From Verrucomicrobiota bacterium (GTDB lineage Bacteria > Verrucomicrobiota > Verrucomicrobiia > Methylacidiphilales > Verrucolacustridaceae), in NCBI GenBank assembly GCA_010028775.1, contig RHAF01000008.1, positions 1 through 25,256 of the forward strand: a stretch of 25,256 nucleotides of DNA. The letters are read 5' to 3'. Shown here in pieces: positions 8,537-15,393 of the stretch (position 1 is the first letter of the stretch; each line of letters starts with the position of its first letter). The notes under the pieces were generated by a model. The model was not told the origin of the DNA, did not search any database, and was given only the letters and a program-made list of their open reading frames with translations. Position numbers and translations under genes: made by a program.

Positions 8537-8983
8537 ATGCCATCCAACGATGATTTAAGATTTATGAAAGAGGCCGAGGCGGAGGCCCGAAAGGGCCTGA
8601 CTGAAGGTGGGATTCCTATCGGCTCAGTCCTGGTCCGCGGAGGAAAGGTCGTTGGCCGCGGCCACAATCAGCGGGTGCAGAAGGGCAGTGCCATCCTCCA
8701 CGGGGAGATGGACTGCCTGATGAACGCAGGACGACAGAAGAGCTATCGCGATACGGTGATCTATTCGACCCTATGCCCCTGTTACATGTGCTCGGGAACG
8801 ATCGTGCAGTTCAAAATTCCGCGGGTGGTGGTGGGCGAAGCGGTGAATTTTCCCGGGGCACCGGATTTTCTGAAGTCCCACGGAATCGAGGTTGAAATTC
8901 TCAACCAAGCGGAACTGATCCTGATGATGGGGGATTTTATCCGGAACAAGCCGGGGCTTTGGAACGAGGACATTGCGGAGTAA
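8537..8983 (+). CDS. Cytosine deaminase, fungal (Fcy1-like) type
   Basis: A 148-residue zinc deaminase of the cytidine/deoxycytidylate deaminase fold. The catalytic motifs are HGE (His55, Glu57 as proton shuttle) and PCYMC (zinc ligands Cys82 and Cys85). As I recall the yeast cytosine deaminase sequence, the resemblance extends beyond these motifs: HGE followed by an N-A/C-GR segment, IPRVVVGEAVNF after the cysteines, and a C-terminal FI...P..W.EDI.E ending, which here reads FIRNKPGLWNEDIAE. That points to cytosine to uracil conversion rather than guanine or tRNA-adenosine deamination. Bacterial cytosine deaminase of the CodA type is an unrelated amidohydrolase. The gene is convergent with hypoxanthine phosphoribosyltransferase, consistent with nucleobase salvage. 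The substrate call is inference; the fold and active site are seen directly. Confidence 0.85.
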   Translation: MPSNDDLRFMKEAEAEARKGLTEGGIPIGSVLVRGGKVVGRGHNQRVQKGSAILHGEMDCLMNAGRQKSYRDTVIYSTLCPCYMCSGTIVQFKIPRVVVGEAVNFPGAPDFLKSHGIEVEILNQAELILMMGDFIRNKPGLWNEDIAE

Positions 8984-9038
8984 GTCTCAGGGTTAGGCCG
9001 ATTCCTCTTGCTGCGAGGAGGATGGATGTGAATCAGGA

Positions 9039-9560
9039 TTAAGAGGAAAGGGTGCGGATGGAGGGGAGGGCACGGTAGCGTTGGTCGAGATCCAGGCCGT
9101 AGCCGACGACAAATTCATCCTTAATGGAAAAACCGACCCAGCGGGCCTGGACGGGGCGAACCCGTCTCCGTTTTTTGCTGAGGAGGACACAGATCGACAC
9201 GCTCCTTGCGCCCAGCTTTCGGACGTGGTGGCGGGTACGGTCGAGGGTGAGGCCCGAGTCGAGGATATCGTCGATCAGGAGAATATCCCGGCCCCTGAAA
9301 TCACCCCGGCAGTGTTTCAGGCCGCGGATTTTTCCGGTGGACCGGGTGCCCTCGTAACTGGAGATATTCCAGAACTCGACCTCGGTATCGGGAGGAAGGT
9401 TGCGCAGGAGGTCGACGACAAAAAAGACGCTGCCTTTGAGAAGGGCCACAATGGTCAACGGACGATTCCGGTAAGCCTTGCGGATGGATAATGCTAGCGA
9501 GCGTACTCTTTTGCGGATCCGGGATGCGGAGAGATAGGGCTGCCCCGGGGCCCGGCTCAC
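9039..9560 (-). CDS. hpt: Hypoxanthine(-guanine) phosphoribosyltransferase
   Basis: Salvages hypoxanthine and/or guanine by transferring them to PRPP to form IMP or GMP. The 173-residue protein has the family landmarks in order: the flexible-loop segment LLKGSVFF (40-47), SYEGTRSTG (68-76), the PRPP-binding loop LLIDDILDSGLTL (94-106) with its pair of acidic residues, and a C-terminal DEFVVGYGLDLDQRYRALP block in which the base-binding and metal-binding residues lie. The start is a GTG at 9560, overlapping the upstream gene's stop as GTGA, so expression is likely coupled to the exported repeat-type protein gene before it. Length is normal for bacterial Hpt. It converges on the cytosine deaminase gene with 55 bases between. 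Confidence 0.94.
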   Translation of the reverse strand: MSRAPGQPYLSASRIRKRVRSLALSIRKAYRNRPLTIVALLKGSVFFVVDLLRNLPPDTEVEFWNISSYEGTRSTGKIRGLKHCRGDFRGRDILLIDDILDSGLTLDRTRHHVRKLGARSVSICVLLSKKRRRVRPVQARWVGFSIKDEFVVGYGLDLDQRYRALPSIRTLSS

Positions 9561-10183
9561 TGTCCCGCGGCGGTTGGGGTCAGGCGTTCGAGCTCTTCAG
9601 AGATTTTGGCGGTGAGGGGACCTTCGATTTTCAGGTTGAGCCCTTTTTGCCAGGAGCTTCGGGCGTTTTGTTCCTCCTCCAGTTGGGCAAAGCAGAGGCC
9701 TGCATAGTAGTAGATGGCCTGAGAGGTGAGAGCATCAAGACATTCCGGATTTCGGGCCAACTGCTCAACGAGTTTGCGAAAATCATCCCTGGCAATGCTG
9801 CGACGGTTGAAAAGCGTGGGCAGATGATAGTTGTTGATTGCCCGGATGAAGCGGACATTGGGATCGTCAGGGCGGATGGTCACGGCACGGTCCATGCAGT
9901 CGCGCCCGGCCATGAGGTAACGGAGTTTTCCGGGACCGATAAAAGCGTCGCGACTGGCTAAAGTGTAGGCGCTGCCGAGATAAACAAGGAGGATGCCATT
10001 ATCCGGTTGTTCCGCGGTGAGTTCCTCCAGCCAAGCGACCAACCGACGGGTGGCGTCCTTGTTGCCCGACTCGGCCAAGGAGTGCATCTCGTAAATTTGA
10101 TTAAGCAGAGGGTGGGAATAAGCCTCCGAGGTAGGAGTAGAGGCCGACCAACCCAGAAACGGCATTGAAATCGAAAGCACCAA
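9557..10183 (-). CDS. Exported protein with TPR-like helical repeats, function unknown
   Basis: Function is not recognised. From the TTG at 10183 it has 208 residues: a hydrophobic N-terminus ending FLGWSAS, which looks like a signal peptide with cleavage near Ala-Ser, then a largely helical protein with TPR-like periodicity. Examples are LLVYLGSAYTLASRD, CMDRAVTIRPDDPNVRF and IYYYAGLCFAQLEEEQNARSSWQKGLNLKI. It probably acts outside the cytoplasmic membrane as a protein-binding scaffold; this is inference. The frame stays open upstream of the TTG. A well-placed AAGGAG lies about ten bases before an ATA at 10204, which would begin a textbook signal peptide (MKTRFPALVL), so the true start may be that ATA. 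An ATG at 10165 would cut off most of the signal. Its stop overlaps the hpt start. Confidence 0.7.
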   Translation of the reverse strand: MVLSISMPFLGWSASTPTSEAYSHPLLNQIYEMHSLAESGNKDATRRLVAWLEELTAEQPDNGILLVYLGSAYTLASRDAFIGPGKLRYLMAGRDCMDRAVTIRPDDPNVRFIRAINNYHLPTLFNRRSIARDDFRKLVEQLARNPECLDALTSQAIYYYAGLCFAQLEEEQNARSSWQKGLNLKIEGPLTAKISEELERLTPTAAGQ

Positions 10184-10214
10184 AGCGGGAAATCGTGTTT
10201 TTATGGGGGAAGAG

Positions 10215-10226
10215 CTCCTTAAGGAG
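10215..10226. repeat. 12-base perfect palindrome overlapping a ribosome-binding site
   Basis: CTCCTTAAGGAG is identical on both strands. On the minus strand its AAGGAG half is the best ribosome-binding site for the exported repeat-type gene, so it could serve as an operator or fold in the message to hide the ribosome-binding site. Either function is inference. Confidence 0.5.
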
Positions 10227-10240
10227 ATCTAAGAACCTAT

Positions 10241-10258
10241 TTCCTTAGTTGCAAGGAA
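10241..10258. repeat. Inverted repeat TTCCTT-6-AAGGAA
   Basis: Six-base arms at 10241-10246 and 10253-10258 with a six-base loop, lying between the stop of the zinc peptidase gene and the start of the exported repeat-type gene (both minus strand). It could be a hairpin in the leader or a protein-binding site. Confidence 0.4.
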
Positions 10259-10273
10259 TAAAAGTTGAGACAT

Positions 10274-10287
10274 CCAATATATTGGAC
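10274..10287. repeat. 14-base perfect AT-rich palindrome
   Basis: TCCAATATATTGGA reads the same on both strands. It lies 36 bases past the stop of the zinc peptidase gene on the minus strand. There is no clear T-run after it on that strand, so a terminator is only possible. A binding site for a dimeric regulator of the downstream exported-protein/hpt pair fits equally well. Confidence 0.5.
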
Positions 10288-10322
10288 TCCAACAGTTTAA
10301 AAATGTCTATATGTGGTGTATT

Positions 10323-11024
10323 TCAGTCGTTACGTCGGCCGGAGAGCAGGGGTAAAAGATGCCATAGCAGGTAGAGAAGAGAGGTGATGAAGGCGGCAAC
10401 ATAGGTCCATGCGGCGGCTTTCAGGACTTTTTCCACGGTGGTCAACTCGGTACCCGGAGAAATGAATTTCATCTTGGGAAGGATCTGGAGGGCCCGGCGT
10501 GAGGCGTCAAATTCGACCGGCAGGGTGATTAGGTTGAAGAGCATGATCACACCCCAACCCGCCACCATGATCATAAGATAGGTCTGGGAGTGGAATCCGC
10601 CGAATCCCGAAAAGAATCCAAGGAGGGGAAGCCAAGTGACGATCTGGCTGGCGAAAGTCGTGGCTCCTACCGAGGCCATCCTCCACTGGAGCGGGGCGTA
10701 GGCAATCTTGTGCTGGATAGCGTGGCCGCATTCGTGGGCGGCCACTCCGAGGGCCGCCGCCGAGTGGCCGTGGAAGTTTTCCGAGGAGAGGACCAGCCGC
10801 CTGTGCATGGGGTCGTAATGATCGCCGAGAAGGCCGTCCTGTTCGACGATCTCCACATCGCGGATACCCGCAGCATCCAGTATGCGGGAGGCCGCCTCGG
10901 CGCCGGATAAACCGGAGGAGGCCGGAACCTGGCTTCCCCGGGTGTAGGCGATTTTGACCCGGGCCGCGGCCCAGAGGGATAGCGCCATGGTTCCGAAAAA
11001 GGTAAGAAGCCAAAGTGCGTTCAT
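10323..11024 (-). CDS. Membrane zinc metallopeptidase, YugP type
   Basis: A 233-residue integral membrane protein of the YugP-like neutral zinc peptidase family. The zinc motif HECGH is at residues 97-101 (ligands His97 and His101, catalytic Glu98), with Glu171 in PVEFDASRRAL as a plausible third ligand. A first membrane segment covers about residues 3-22, with further hydrophobic stretches near 125-143, 148-170 and 203-226. Between them is the family's typical SG..aA..iL...gi..V.v segment (40-60) and the block GLLGDHYDP...LVLSSENF (64-84). The substrate is not known in the family and cannot be inferred here. No clear ribosome-binding site precedes the ATG at 11024. It lies downstream of the aminotransferase stop region reading leftwards, in the same direction. 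Confidence 0.9.
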   Translation of the reverse strand: MNALWLLTFFGTMALSLWAAARVKIAYTRGSQVPASSGLSGAEAASRILDAAGIRDVEIVEQDGLLGDHYDPMHRRLVLSSENFHGHSAAALGVAAHECGHAIQHKIAYAPLQWRMASVGATTFASQIVTWLPLLGFFSGFGGFHSQTYLMIMVAGWGVIMLFNLITLPVEFDASRRALQILPKMKFISPGTELTTVEKVLKAAAWTYVAAFITSLLYLLWHLLPLLSGRRND

Positions 11025-11049
11025 AGGTCGCTAGAATAATGAAAGGCGC

Positions 11050-11072
11050 CAGCCCCGCAAGGGGGCCAGACC
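11050..11072 (-). terminator. Possible weak terminator after the aminotransferase gene
   Basis: On the minus strand, GCCCC and GGGGC form a five-base stem around a CTTGC loop about 30 bases past the aminotransferase stop. It is followed after a few bases by CTTTCATTATT, a poor T-run. It may slow transcription before the zinc peptidase gene rather than stop it. Confidence 0.3.
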
Positions 11073-11103
11073 GATTTTTCTCAAATCCCTCAAGGGGAGG
11101 TAT

Positions 11104-12267
11104 TTATTTGCAGAATTTGGCCAAACGCCGGGCGCCTTCCTCGATTTGGTCAACCGAGGTGGCGTAGGAGAGGCGGACGGTGGAATCGTCCCCGAAGGCC
11201 TTTCCTGGGACCACGGCCACGCGTTCCTTTTCGAGAAGTTTTTCGGCGAATTCGGTGGAGTTCATTCCGGTGCGTGAGATGTTGACCAGAATATAGAATG
11301 CTCCCTGAGGTTTGACGTAGGAGAGCTTCGGAATGAGTCCGAGAAGGTCGCACATCCGCCGGCGACGTTTGTCGTATTCCGTGACCATATCCTTCACGCA
11401 GTCCTGGGGTCCCCGGTAGGCGGCGAGGGCACCTTTCTGGGCGAAGGAGGTGGGATGAGAGGTGGTGTGGCTTTGGATTGAGTCGATGGCCTTGGCCAAA
11501 CCCACGGGAGCCGCGACGTATCCCAGGCGCCATCCGGTCATGGCATAGGGCTTGCTGAACCCATTCACCGTAAGGGTGAGGTTGTAAACGTCCTTGCTGA
11601 AGGAGGCGATGGAGGAGGCTTGGGCCCCGTCATAGACGAGCTTTTCGTAAATTTCATCGGAAAGGATGTAGATCTCCTCATCGAGGGCGACCTCGGCCAA
11701 GGCGGCGAGCTCATTTTCGGAGTAGACCGAGCCGGTGGGATTTCCAGGCGAGTTGATGATGACCATCTTGGTCAGCGGACTCATGTATTCGCGGAAAAGT
11801 TCAGGGGTGAGCTTATAGCCGTTTTCGGCCTTGGTCGGGACGATGACGGGTTCTCCGCCGGCCACGCGGACCATCTCCGGATAGCTCAGCCAGTAAGGGG
11901 CGGGAATGAGAACCTCGTCTCCGGGGTTGATGGTGGCGAGGATAGCGTTAAAGCAGGCGTGCTTGGCTCCGCAGGTGACGATGATTTGGGAGGGCTCATA
12001 AGACAGGCTGTTATCCGCCTTCAACTTCTCGGCGATAGCGGAGCGAAGTTCCGGAATGCCGGAGGAGGGGGTGTACTTGGTAAAGCCGGCATCGAGGGAT
12101 CCCATGGCGGCGGCCTTGATATGTTCCGGGGTGTCAAAATCGGGTTCGCCGGCGCCGAAACCGACCACGTCGAGGCCCTCGGCCTTCATGGTTTTTGCGC
12201 GGGCATCGATGGCCAGGGTGGCGGAGGGAGTGAGGAGACGGGTGCGTTCTGCTTGATCGAGGGCCAT
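11104..12267 (-). CDS. Aspartate aminotransferase, class I (subgroup Ib type)
   Basis: A PLP enzyme exchanging amino groups between aspartate and 2-oxoglutarate; some close relatives also use prephenate. With the start at 12267 it has 387 residues. An upstream ATG at 12342 would add 25 residues unlike the family, while MALDQAERTRLL is a typical N-terminus and is preceded by AAAGGAA. Seen motifs: GFGAGEPDFDTPEHI (36-50), YTPSSGIPELR (65-75), PAPYW (122-126), NSPGNPTG (172-179), SDEIYEKL (203-210), the PLP lysine Lys239 in NGFSKPYAMTGWRLGY, and the carboxylate-binding arginine in TVRLSYATS near the end. The SKPYAMTGWR form fits the bacterial Ib group rather than E. coli AspC. The gene is divergent from the HAD phosphatase. 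Links with gltB (glutamate supply) are metabolic only. Confidence 0.93.
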   Translation of the reverse strand: MALDQAERTRLLTPSATLAIDARAKTMKAEGLDVVGFGAGEPDFDTPEHIKAAAMGSLDAGFTKYTPSSGIPELRSAIAEKLKADNSLSYEPSQIIVTCGAKHACFNAILATINPGDEVLIPAPYWLSYPEMVRVAGGEPVIVPTKAENGYKLTPELFREYMSPLTKMVIINSPGNPTGSVYSENELAALAEVALDEEIYILSDEIYEKLVYDGAQASSIASFSKDVYNLTLTVNGFSKPYAMTGWRLGYVAAPVGLAKAIDSIQSHTTSHPTSFAQKGALAAYRGPQDCVKDMVTEYDKRRRRMCDLLGLIPKLSYVKPQGAFYILVNISRTGMNSTEFAEKLLEKERVAVVPGKAFGDDSTVRLSYATSVDQIEEGARRLAKFCK

Positions 12268-12413
12268 GGTGTTGATGTTTCCTTTGGGTTGGTTCCTTTT
12301 TCTTTCGGTTGGAGCGAAAATGATACTGAAGAGGATGCCCAAGTCGAACCTTTTCCTTTTTCTTATGGAATGACGATTGCCCCCGGATAAAAAAGGGGTT
12401 AACTCCGCACCTG
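12268..12413. promoter_or_regulatory. Divergent intergenic region, aminotransferase / HAD phosphatase
   Basis: These 146 bases separate two divergent starts and are richer in A/T than the flanking genes. They hold the AAAGGAA ribosome-binding candidate of the aminotransferase (minus strand) and a GGGG at 12395-12398 before the phosphatase ATG, which is rather far for a ribosome-binding site. No convincing promoter pair was found. Confidence 0.35.
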
Positions 12414-13082
12414 ATGAGGGCCAAGTGGGCTGCGATTTTTGACTGGGACGGGGTGATCTTGGACAGCTCGAGACATCACGAGCAGAGCTGGGAGCGCCTG
12501 GCCCGCGAGGAAGGCAAGGTTCTCCCGGATGGGCATTTCCTGAGGGGTTTTGGCCGGAGAAACGTGGAGATCATGCGCGACCTGTTGGGTTGGTCGGATG
12601 ATCCGGAGGAGATCCAGCGATTGAGTTTGCGCAAGGAGGAGTTGTACCGGGAAGTGGTGGAGGATTGGGGCATTCAGGCCCTGCCGGGGGTCGCCGTCTG
12701 GATGCAACGTCTGCAGCATTCCGGCATCCCCTGCGCGATTGGATCTTCCACGGAACAGAAGAACGTCCAGCTGGGTTTACGTCTTCTGGGGTTGGAGTCC
12801 TATTTCCAGACTGCAGTGACTGCCGAGCATGTCCAAAGAGGCAAGCCGGCGCCGGACGTCTTTCTCGAGGCCGCCCGGAGGTTGGAGGCTGATCCGCGGC
12901 GGTCGGTGGTGTTTGAGGACGCACCTTCCGGAGTGGAGGCGGCCCGGGCGGCAGGCATGCGGGTTGTGGGCGTGACCACGACCCACCCGGGGGGACACCT
13001 TGAGGGTGTGGACCGCGAGGTTGCCCGGCTCGATGATCTGAGTGTCGAGGAGTTGTCCTGCTGGTTCGTTCGCCCCGCTTGA
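12414..13082 (+). CDS. HAD-superfamily phosphatase / beta-phosphoglucomutase-like hydrolase
   Basis: A 222-residue HAD hydrolase with a helical cap inserted after motif I. Motif I is FDWDGVILDS with nucleophile Asp10 and acid/base Asp12, motif II is Ser111 in AIGSST, the motif-III lysine is Lys144 in RGKPAPDVF, and motif IV is VFEDAPSGVEAA with Glu168 and Asp169. This arrangement is shared by beta-phosphoglucomutases, phosphoglycolate phosphatases and sugar-phosphate phosphatases, so the substrate cannot be fixed. The cap shows no feature that decides it. It lies 25 bases before the MlaE gene on the same strand and may be co-transcribed with it, although no functional link is obvious. Confidence 0.92.
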   Translation: MRAKWAAIFDWDGVILDSSRHHEQSWERLAREEGKVLPDGHFLRGFGRRNVEIMRDLLGWSDDPEEIQRLSLRKEELYREVVEDWGIQALPGVAVWMQRLQHSGIPCAIGSSTEQKNVQLGLRLLGLESYFQTAVTAEHVQRGKPAPDVFLEAARRLEADPRRSVVFEDAPSGVEAARAAGMRVVGVTTTHPGGHLEGVDREVARLDDLSVEELSCWFVRPA

Positions 13083-13107
13083 TGCGGCGGAATCTGTTCT
13101 CTAGAAC

Positions 13108-13914
13108 ATGGTGAGAGTGGGAAAAGTGTTTAACTTTGCGGGAGTCGTGGGGGGGATGGTGACCCATTCATGCCGGACGGCAGGCGGGGTCTTCCTTTTG
13201 TTGGCGGACACGATCCGGACGATGTTCCGCTACCGGGTGCGTTGGGATCAGCTTCTCGAACAGATGTATTTTATCGGGATCCGATCCCAGGTGGTGGTTT
13301 TGACAACCGGTGCCTTCACCGGGGCGGTATTTGCGGCCCAGGTCTGGTTTCAATTCAAGCGATTTGGAATGGAGTCGGCCATCGGCCCGACGGTCTCCAT
13401 TGCCATGTGCCGGGAACTGGGACCGGTGCTCTGCTCGCTTCTCCTTGCCGGACGGGTCGGGGCAGCGATGGCAGCGGAGTTGAGCTCGATGAAAATCACC
13501 GAGCAGGTGGATGCCCTGCGGGCCCTGGGGGTTTATCCGACGGAGTACCTGATTGTTCCCCGTTTTCTCGCCTTGGTTCTTTCCGCCCCGGTTTTGACGG
13601 GCATGGCGTTGGTGACGGGAATCGGGGTGGGCTACTTCGTGGCGGTGCAGATCTTCGGGGTGGACGGGGCGTATTACTGGGACAACACGATCAAGTATAC
13701 CGACCGGAAAGACGTGCTGATCGCACTGATCAAGGCGGTGATCTTCGGGGTAATCATTGCGGCGATTGCCTGTCACAAAGGAATGAACTGCCCGCCGGGA
13801 ACAGCTGGGGTGGGAAAAACCACCACCGAGGCGGTGGTCAACGCCTCCCTGGCCGTACTGATCACCAATTTTTTCCTCACGGTGCTGCTTAACGCGGTTC
13901 TTTATTCCAACTAG
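13108..13914 (+). CDS. MlaE-family lipid ABC transporter permease
   Basis: Membrane permease of a phospholipid (Mla-type) ABC transporter. The 268-residue protein carries the family signature block RELGPVLCSLLLAGRVGAAMAAELSSMKITEQVDAL (102-136 region; Arg-Glu-Leu-Gly at 102-105). Hydrophobic segments lie near 25-37, 62-80, 95-122, 148-183, 205-225 and at the C-terminus. Family knowledge: MlaE works with the ATPase MlaF and the MCE protein MlaD in the inner membrane to move lipids to or from the outer membrane, so it implies a diderm cell. The ATG at 13108 has no strong ribosome-binding site. It is followed by the ATPase gene after 7 bases, forming one operon. Confidence 0.95.
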   Translation: MVRVGKVFNFAGVVGGMVTHSCRTAGGVFLLLADTIRTMFRYRVRWDQLLEQMYFIGIRSQVVVLTTGAFTGAVFAAQVWFQFKRFGMESAIGPTVSIAMCRELGPVLCSLLLAGRVGAAMAAELSSMKITEQVDALRALGVYPTEYLIVPRFLALVLSAPVLTGMALVTGIGVGYFVAVQIFGVDGAYYWDNTIKYTDRKDVLIALIKAVIFGVIIAAIACHKGMNCPPGTAGVGKTTTEAVVNASLAVLITNFFLTVLLNAVLYSN

Positions 13915-13921
13915 GCGTGGC

Positions 13922-14668
13922 ATGCTGGAGCTGATCAACATCCGCAAAAGACTTGGAGGGCAGGAGGTCCTGCGCGGGGTGAACCTCAAGGTGGGCCAGG
14001 GGGAGAAGGTGGTGGTCATCGGACGGAGCGGTTGTGGGAAAAGCGTGATGCTAAAGCACATCATGGGACTGCTAAGTCCGGATGACGGCACGGTCATTTT
14101 CGAGGGCACGCGGCTCACGGGATTAGGGGAGGAGGCCTGGAATCCCTACCGAAGAAAGATTGGGATGTTGTTCCAGGGGGCGGCTCTTTTCGATTCCCTC
14201 TCGGTGTTTGAAAACCTGGCGTTCCCCTTGCGGGAGGAAGGCGAGAAGAATGAGGACGTTTTGCGGGGAAAGGTAGCCGAGGCGCTGAAAATCGTCTCCC
14301 TAGGCGGGACGGAGGAAAAAATGCCGGCGGAGTTAAGCGGGGGGATGAAAAAAAGGGCCGCCTTGGCCCGGGCCATTATCCGCCGTCCGGATTTGATGCT
14401 GTACGACGAGCCGACCACGGGGCTGGATCCGATCGTGGCGGACAGCATCAACCGACTGATCCTTCATTTGGGCAAGATGTTTGGGATGGCCTCCATCGTG
14501 GTGACCCACGACATGACCAGCGCCCGGATGGTCGGGGACCGGATCTCCTACCTGCATGAGGGGAAAATTTACTTTGAGGGAACACCGGAGCAGGTGGACC
14601 GTTGCGAGGATCCGCTGGTGCGCGATTTTGTTCGGGGGCATGCTCAAGGGATCGACGTCACCGGATAA
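13922..14668 (+). CDS. MlaF-type ABC transporter ATP-binding protein
   Basis: The ATPase partner of the preceding permease, 248 residues. Motifs: Walker A GRSGCGKS (34-41), Q-loop Gln86 in MLFQGAALF, ABC signature LSGGMKKRAALARA (139-152), Walker B LMLYDEPTTGLDP (159-171) and the H-loop VVTHDMTSA. The signature LSGGMKKR rather than LSGGQ.QR, and the GAALFDSLSVFENLAFPL segment, are characteristic of MlaF-like ATPases. It starts 7 bases after the permease stop and ends 14 bases before the MCE protein gene. Together the three genes form a minimal lipid-transport cassette. Confidence 0.95.
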   Translation: MLELINIRKRLGGQEVLRGVNLKVGQGEKVVVIGRSGCGKSVMLKHIMGLLSPDDGTVIFEGTRLTGLGEEAWNPYRRKIGMLFQGAALFDSLSVFENLAFPLREEGEKNEDVLRGKVAEALKIVSLGGTEEKMPAELSGGMKKRAALARAIIRRPDLMLYDEPTTGLDPIVADSINRLILHLGKMFGMASIVVTHDMTSARMVGDRISYLHEGKIYFEGTPEQVDRCEDPLVRDFVRGHAQGIDVTG

Positions 14669-14682
14669 ATGGAAAGGAACCC

Positions 14683-15393
14683 ATGAAAGAGAATCAACTG
14701 GAGGTCAAAGTCGGCTTTTTCGTGCTAGCCGGTCTTCTGGCTATCGCCTCCCTGGTGGTGGCTTTTGGAAAATTCGGAAATTATTTCCGGCAAACCTATC
14801 CGATTGTCGTGGAGTTCGACGATGCGAGGGATATTCTGAAAAATTCCAAGGTGCTTTTGCGGGGGGCGCAGATCGGCACGGTGGCGGACACGCCGAGTTA
14901 CCATGTGGGCCAGAATTTTGTGGAATTGGTTCTCAAAATCGACAACGGCATCGAGTTGCCCAATGGCTCCAAATTCCGCATCGACCAGTACGGCATGCTG
15001 GGGGACCGGTTTGTCCGCGTGGTTCCCCCGGAAAAACCGGATGGCACCTTTCTGGCGGCCGGGGCCAGGGTGAAGGGCGAGCAGGAGGCGGGTCTGAACG
15101 CGGTGATGGCATCGGCCGGGCCTGCCTTGGATGAGATCCGGTCGGCGGCCAAGCGGGTGGACGAGTTCGCCAAATCCGCCACGGGACTTTTGAACGAGGC
15201 ACAGCAGGGCAAAGGGCCGCTCTACACCCTGATGAAGGATGAAAAGATGGCCCGCGATATGAAGAACCTGATGGCCAACCTGCGGAAGCACGGCGTGCTT
15301 TTTTACAGCGACGATTCCAACAAGGGGGATGAGGAAGACTCTTCGAAAAAGCCCGAGAAAAAATCCGCCCCCAGCGACCGTTCAAGACCGTGA
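14683..15393 (+). CDS. MlaD-type MCE-domain lipid-transport protein
   Basis: A 236-residue single-pass membrane protein: a membrane anchor at about residues 11-30 (VGFFVLAGLLAIASLVVAF), then an MCE domain (about 37-125) with RGAQIGTVADT and a later GMLGDRFVRVVPP block, then a helical stretch and a charged Lys/Glu/Ser-rich tail. MCE domains form hexameric rings that carry lipids between membranes, so this should be the periplasmic part of the MlaE/MlaF transporter. The ATG at 14683 is preceded by GGAAAGGAA; a GTG or other start further upstream would add a stretch overlapping mlaF and unlike the family. The stop overlaps the ispD GTG start as GTGA. No MlaC- or MlaB-like gene follows. Confidence 0.93.
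   Translation: MKENQLEVKVGFFVLAGLLAIASLVVAFGKFGNYFRQTYPIVVEFDDARDILKNSKVLLRGAQIGTVADTPSYHVGQNFVELVLKIDNGIELPNGSKFRIDQYGMLGDRFVRVVPPEKPDGTFLAAGARVKGEQEAGLNAVMASAGPALDEIRSAAKRVDEFAKSATGLLNEAQQGKGPLYTLMKDEKMARDMKNLMANLRKHGVLFYSDDSNKGDEEDSSKKPEKKSAPSDRSRP

Noticed and set aside
8990..9030. Hairpin TCCTC-7-GAGGA between cytosine deaminase and hpt as a terminator
   Set aside because: Only five pairs and no T-run on either strand.
12571..14118. Long minus-strand open frames opposite the HAD phosphatase and mlaE
   Set aside because: They are Pro/Arg/His-rich mirror frames of well-recognised genes and show no protein family features.
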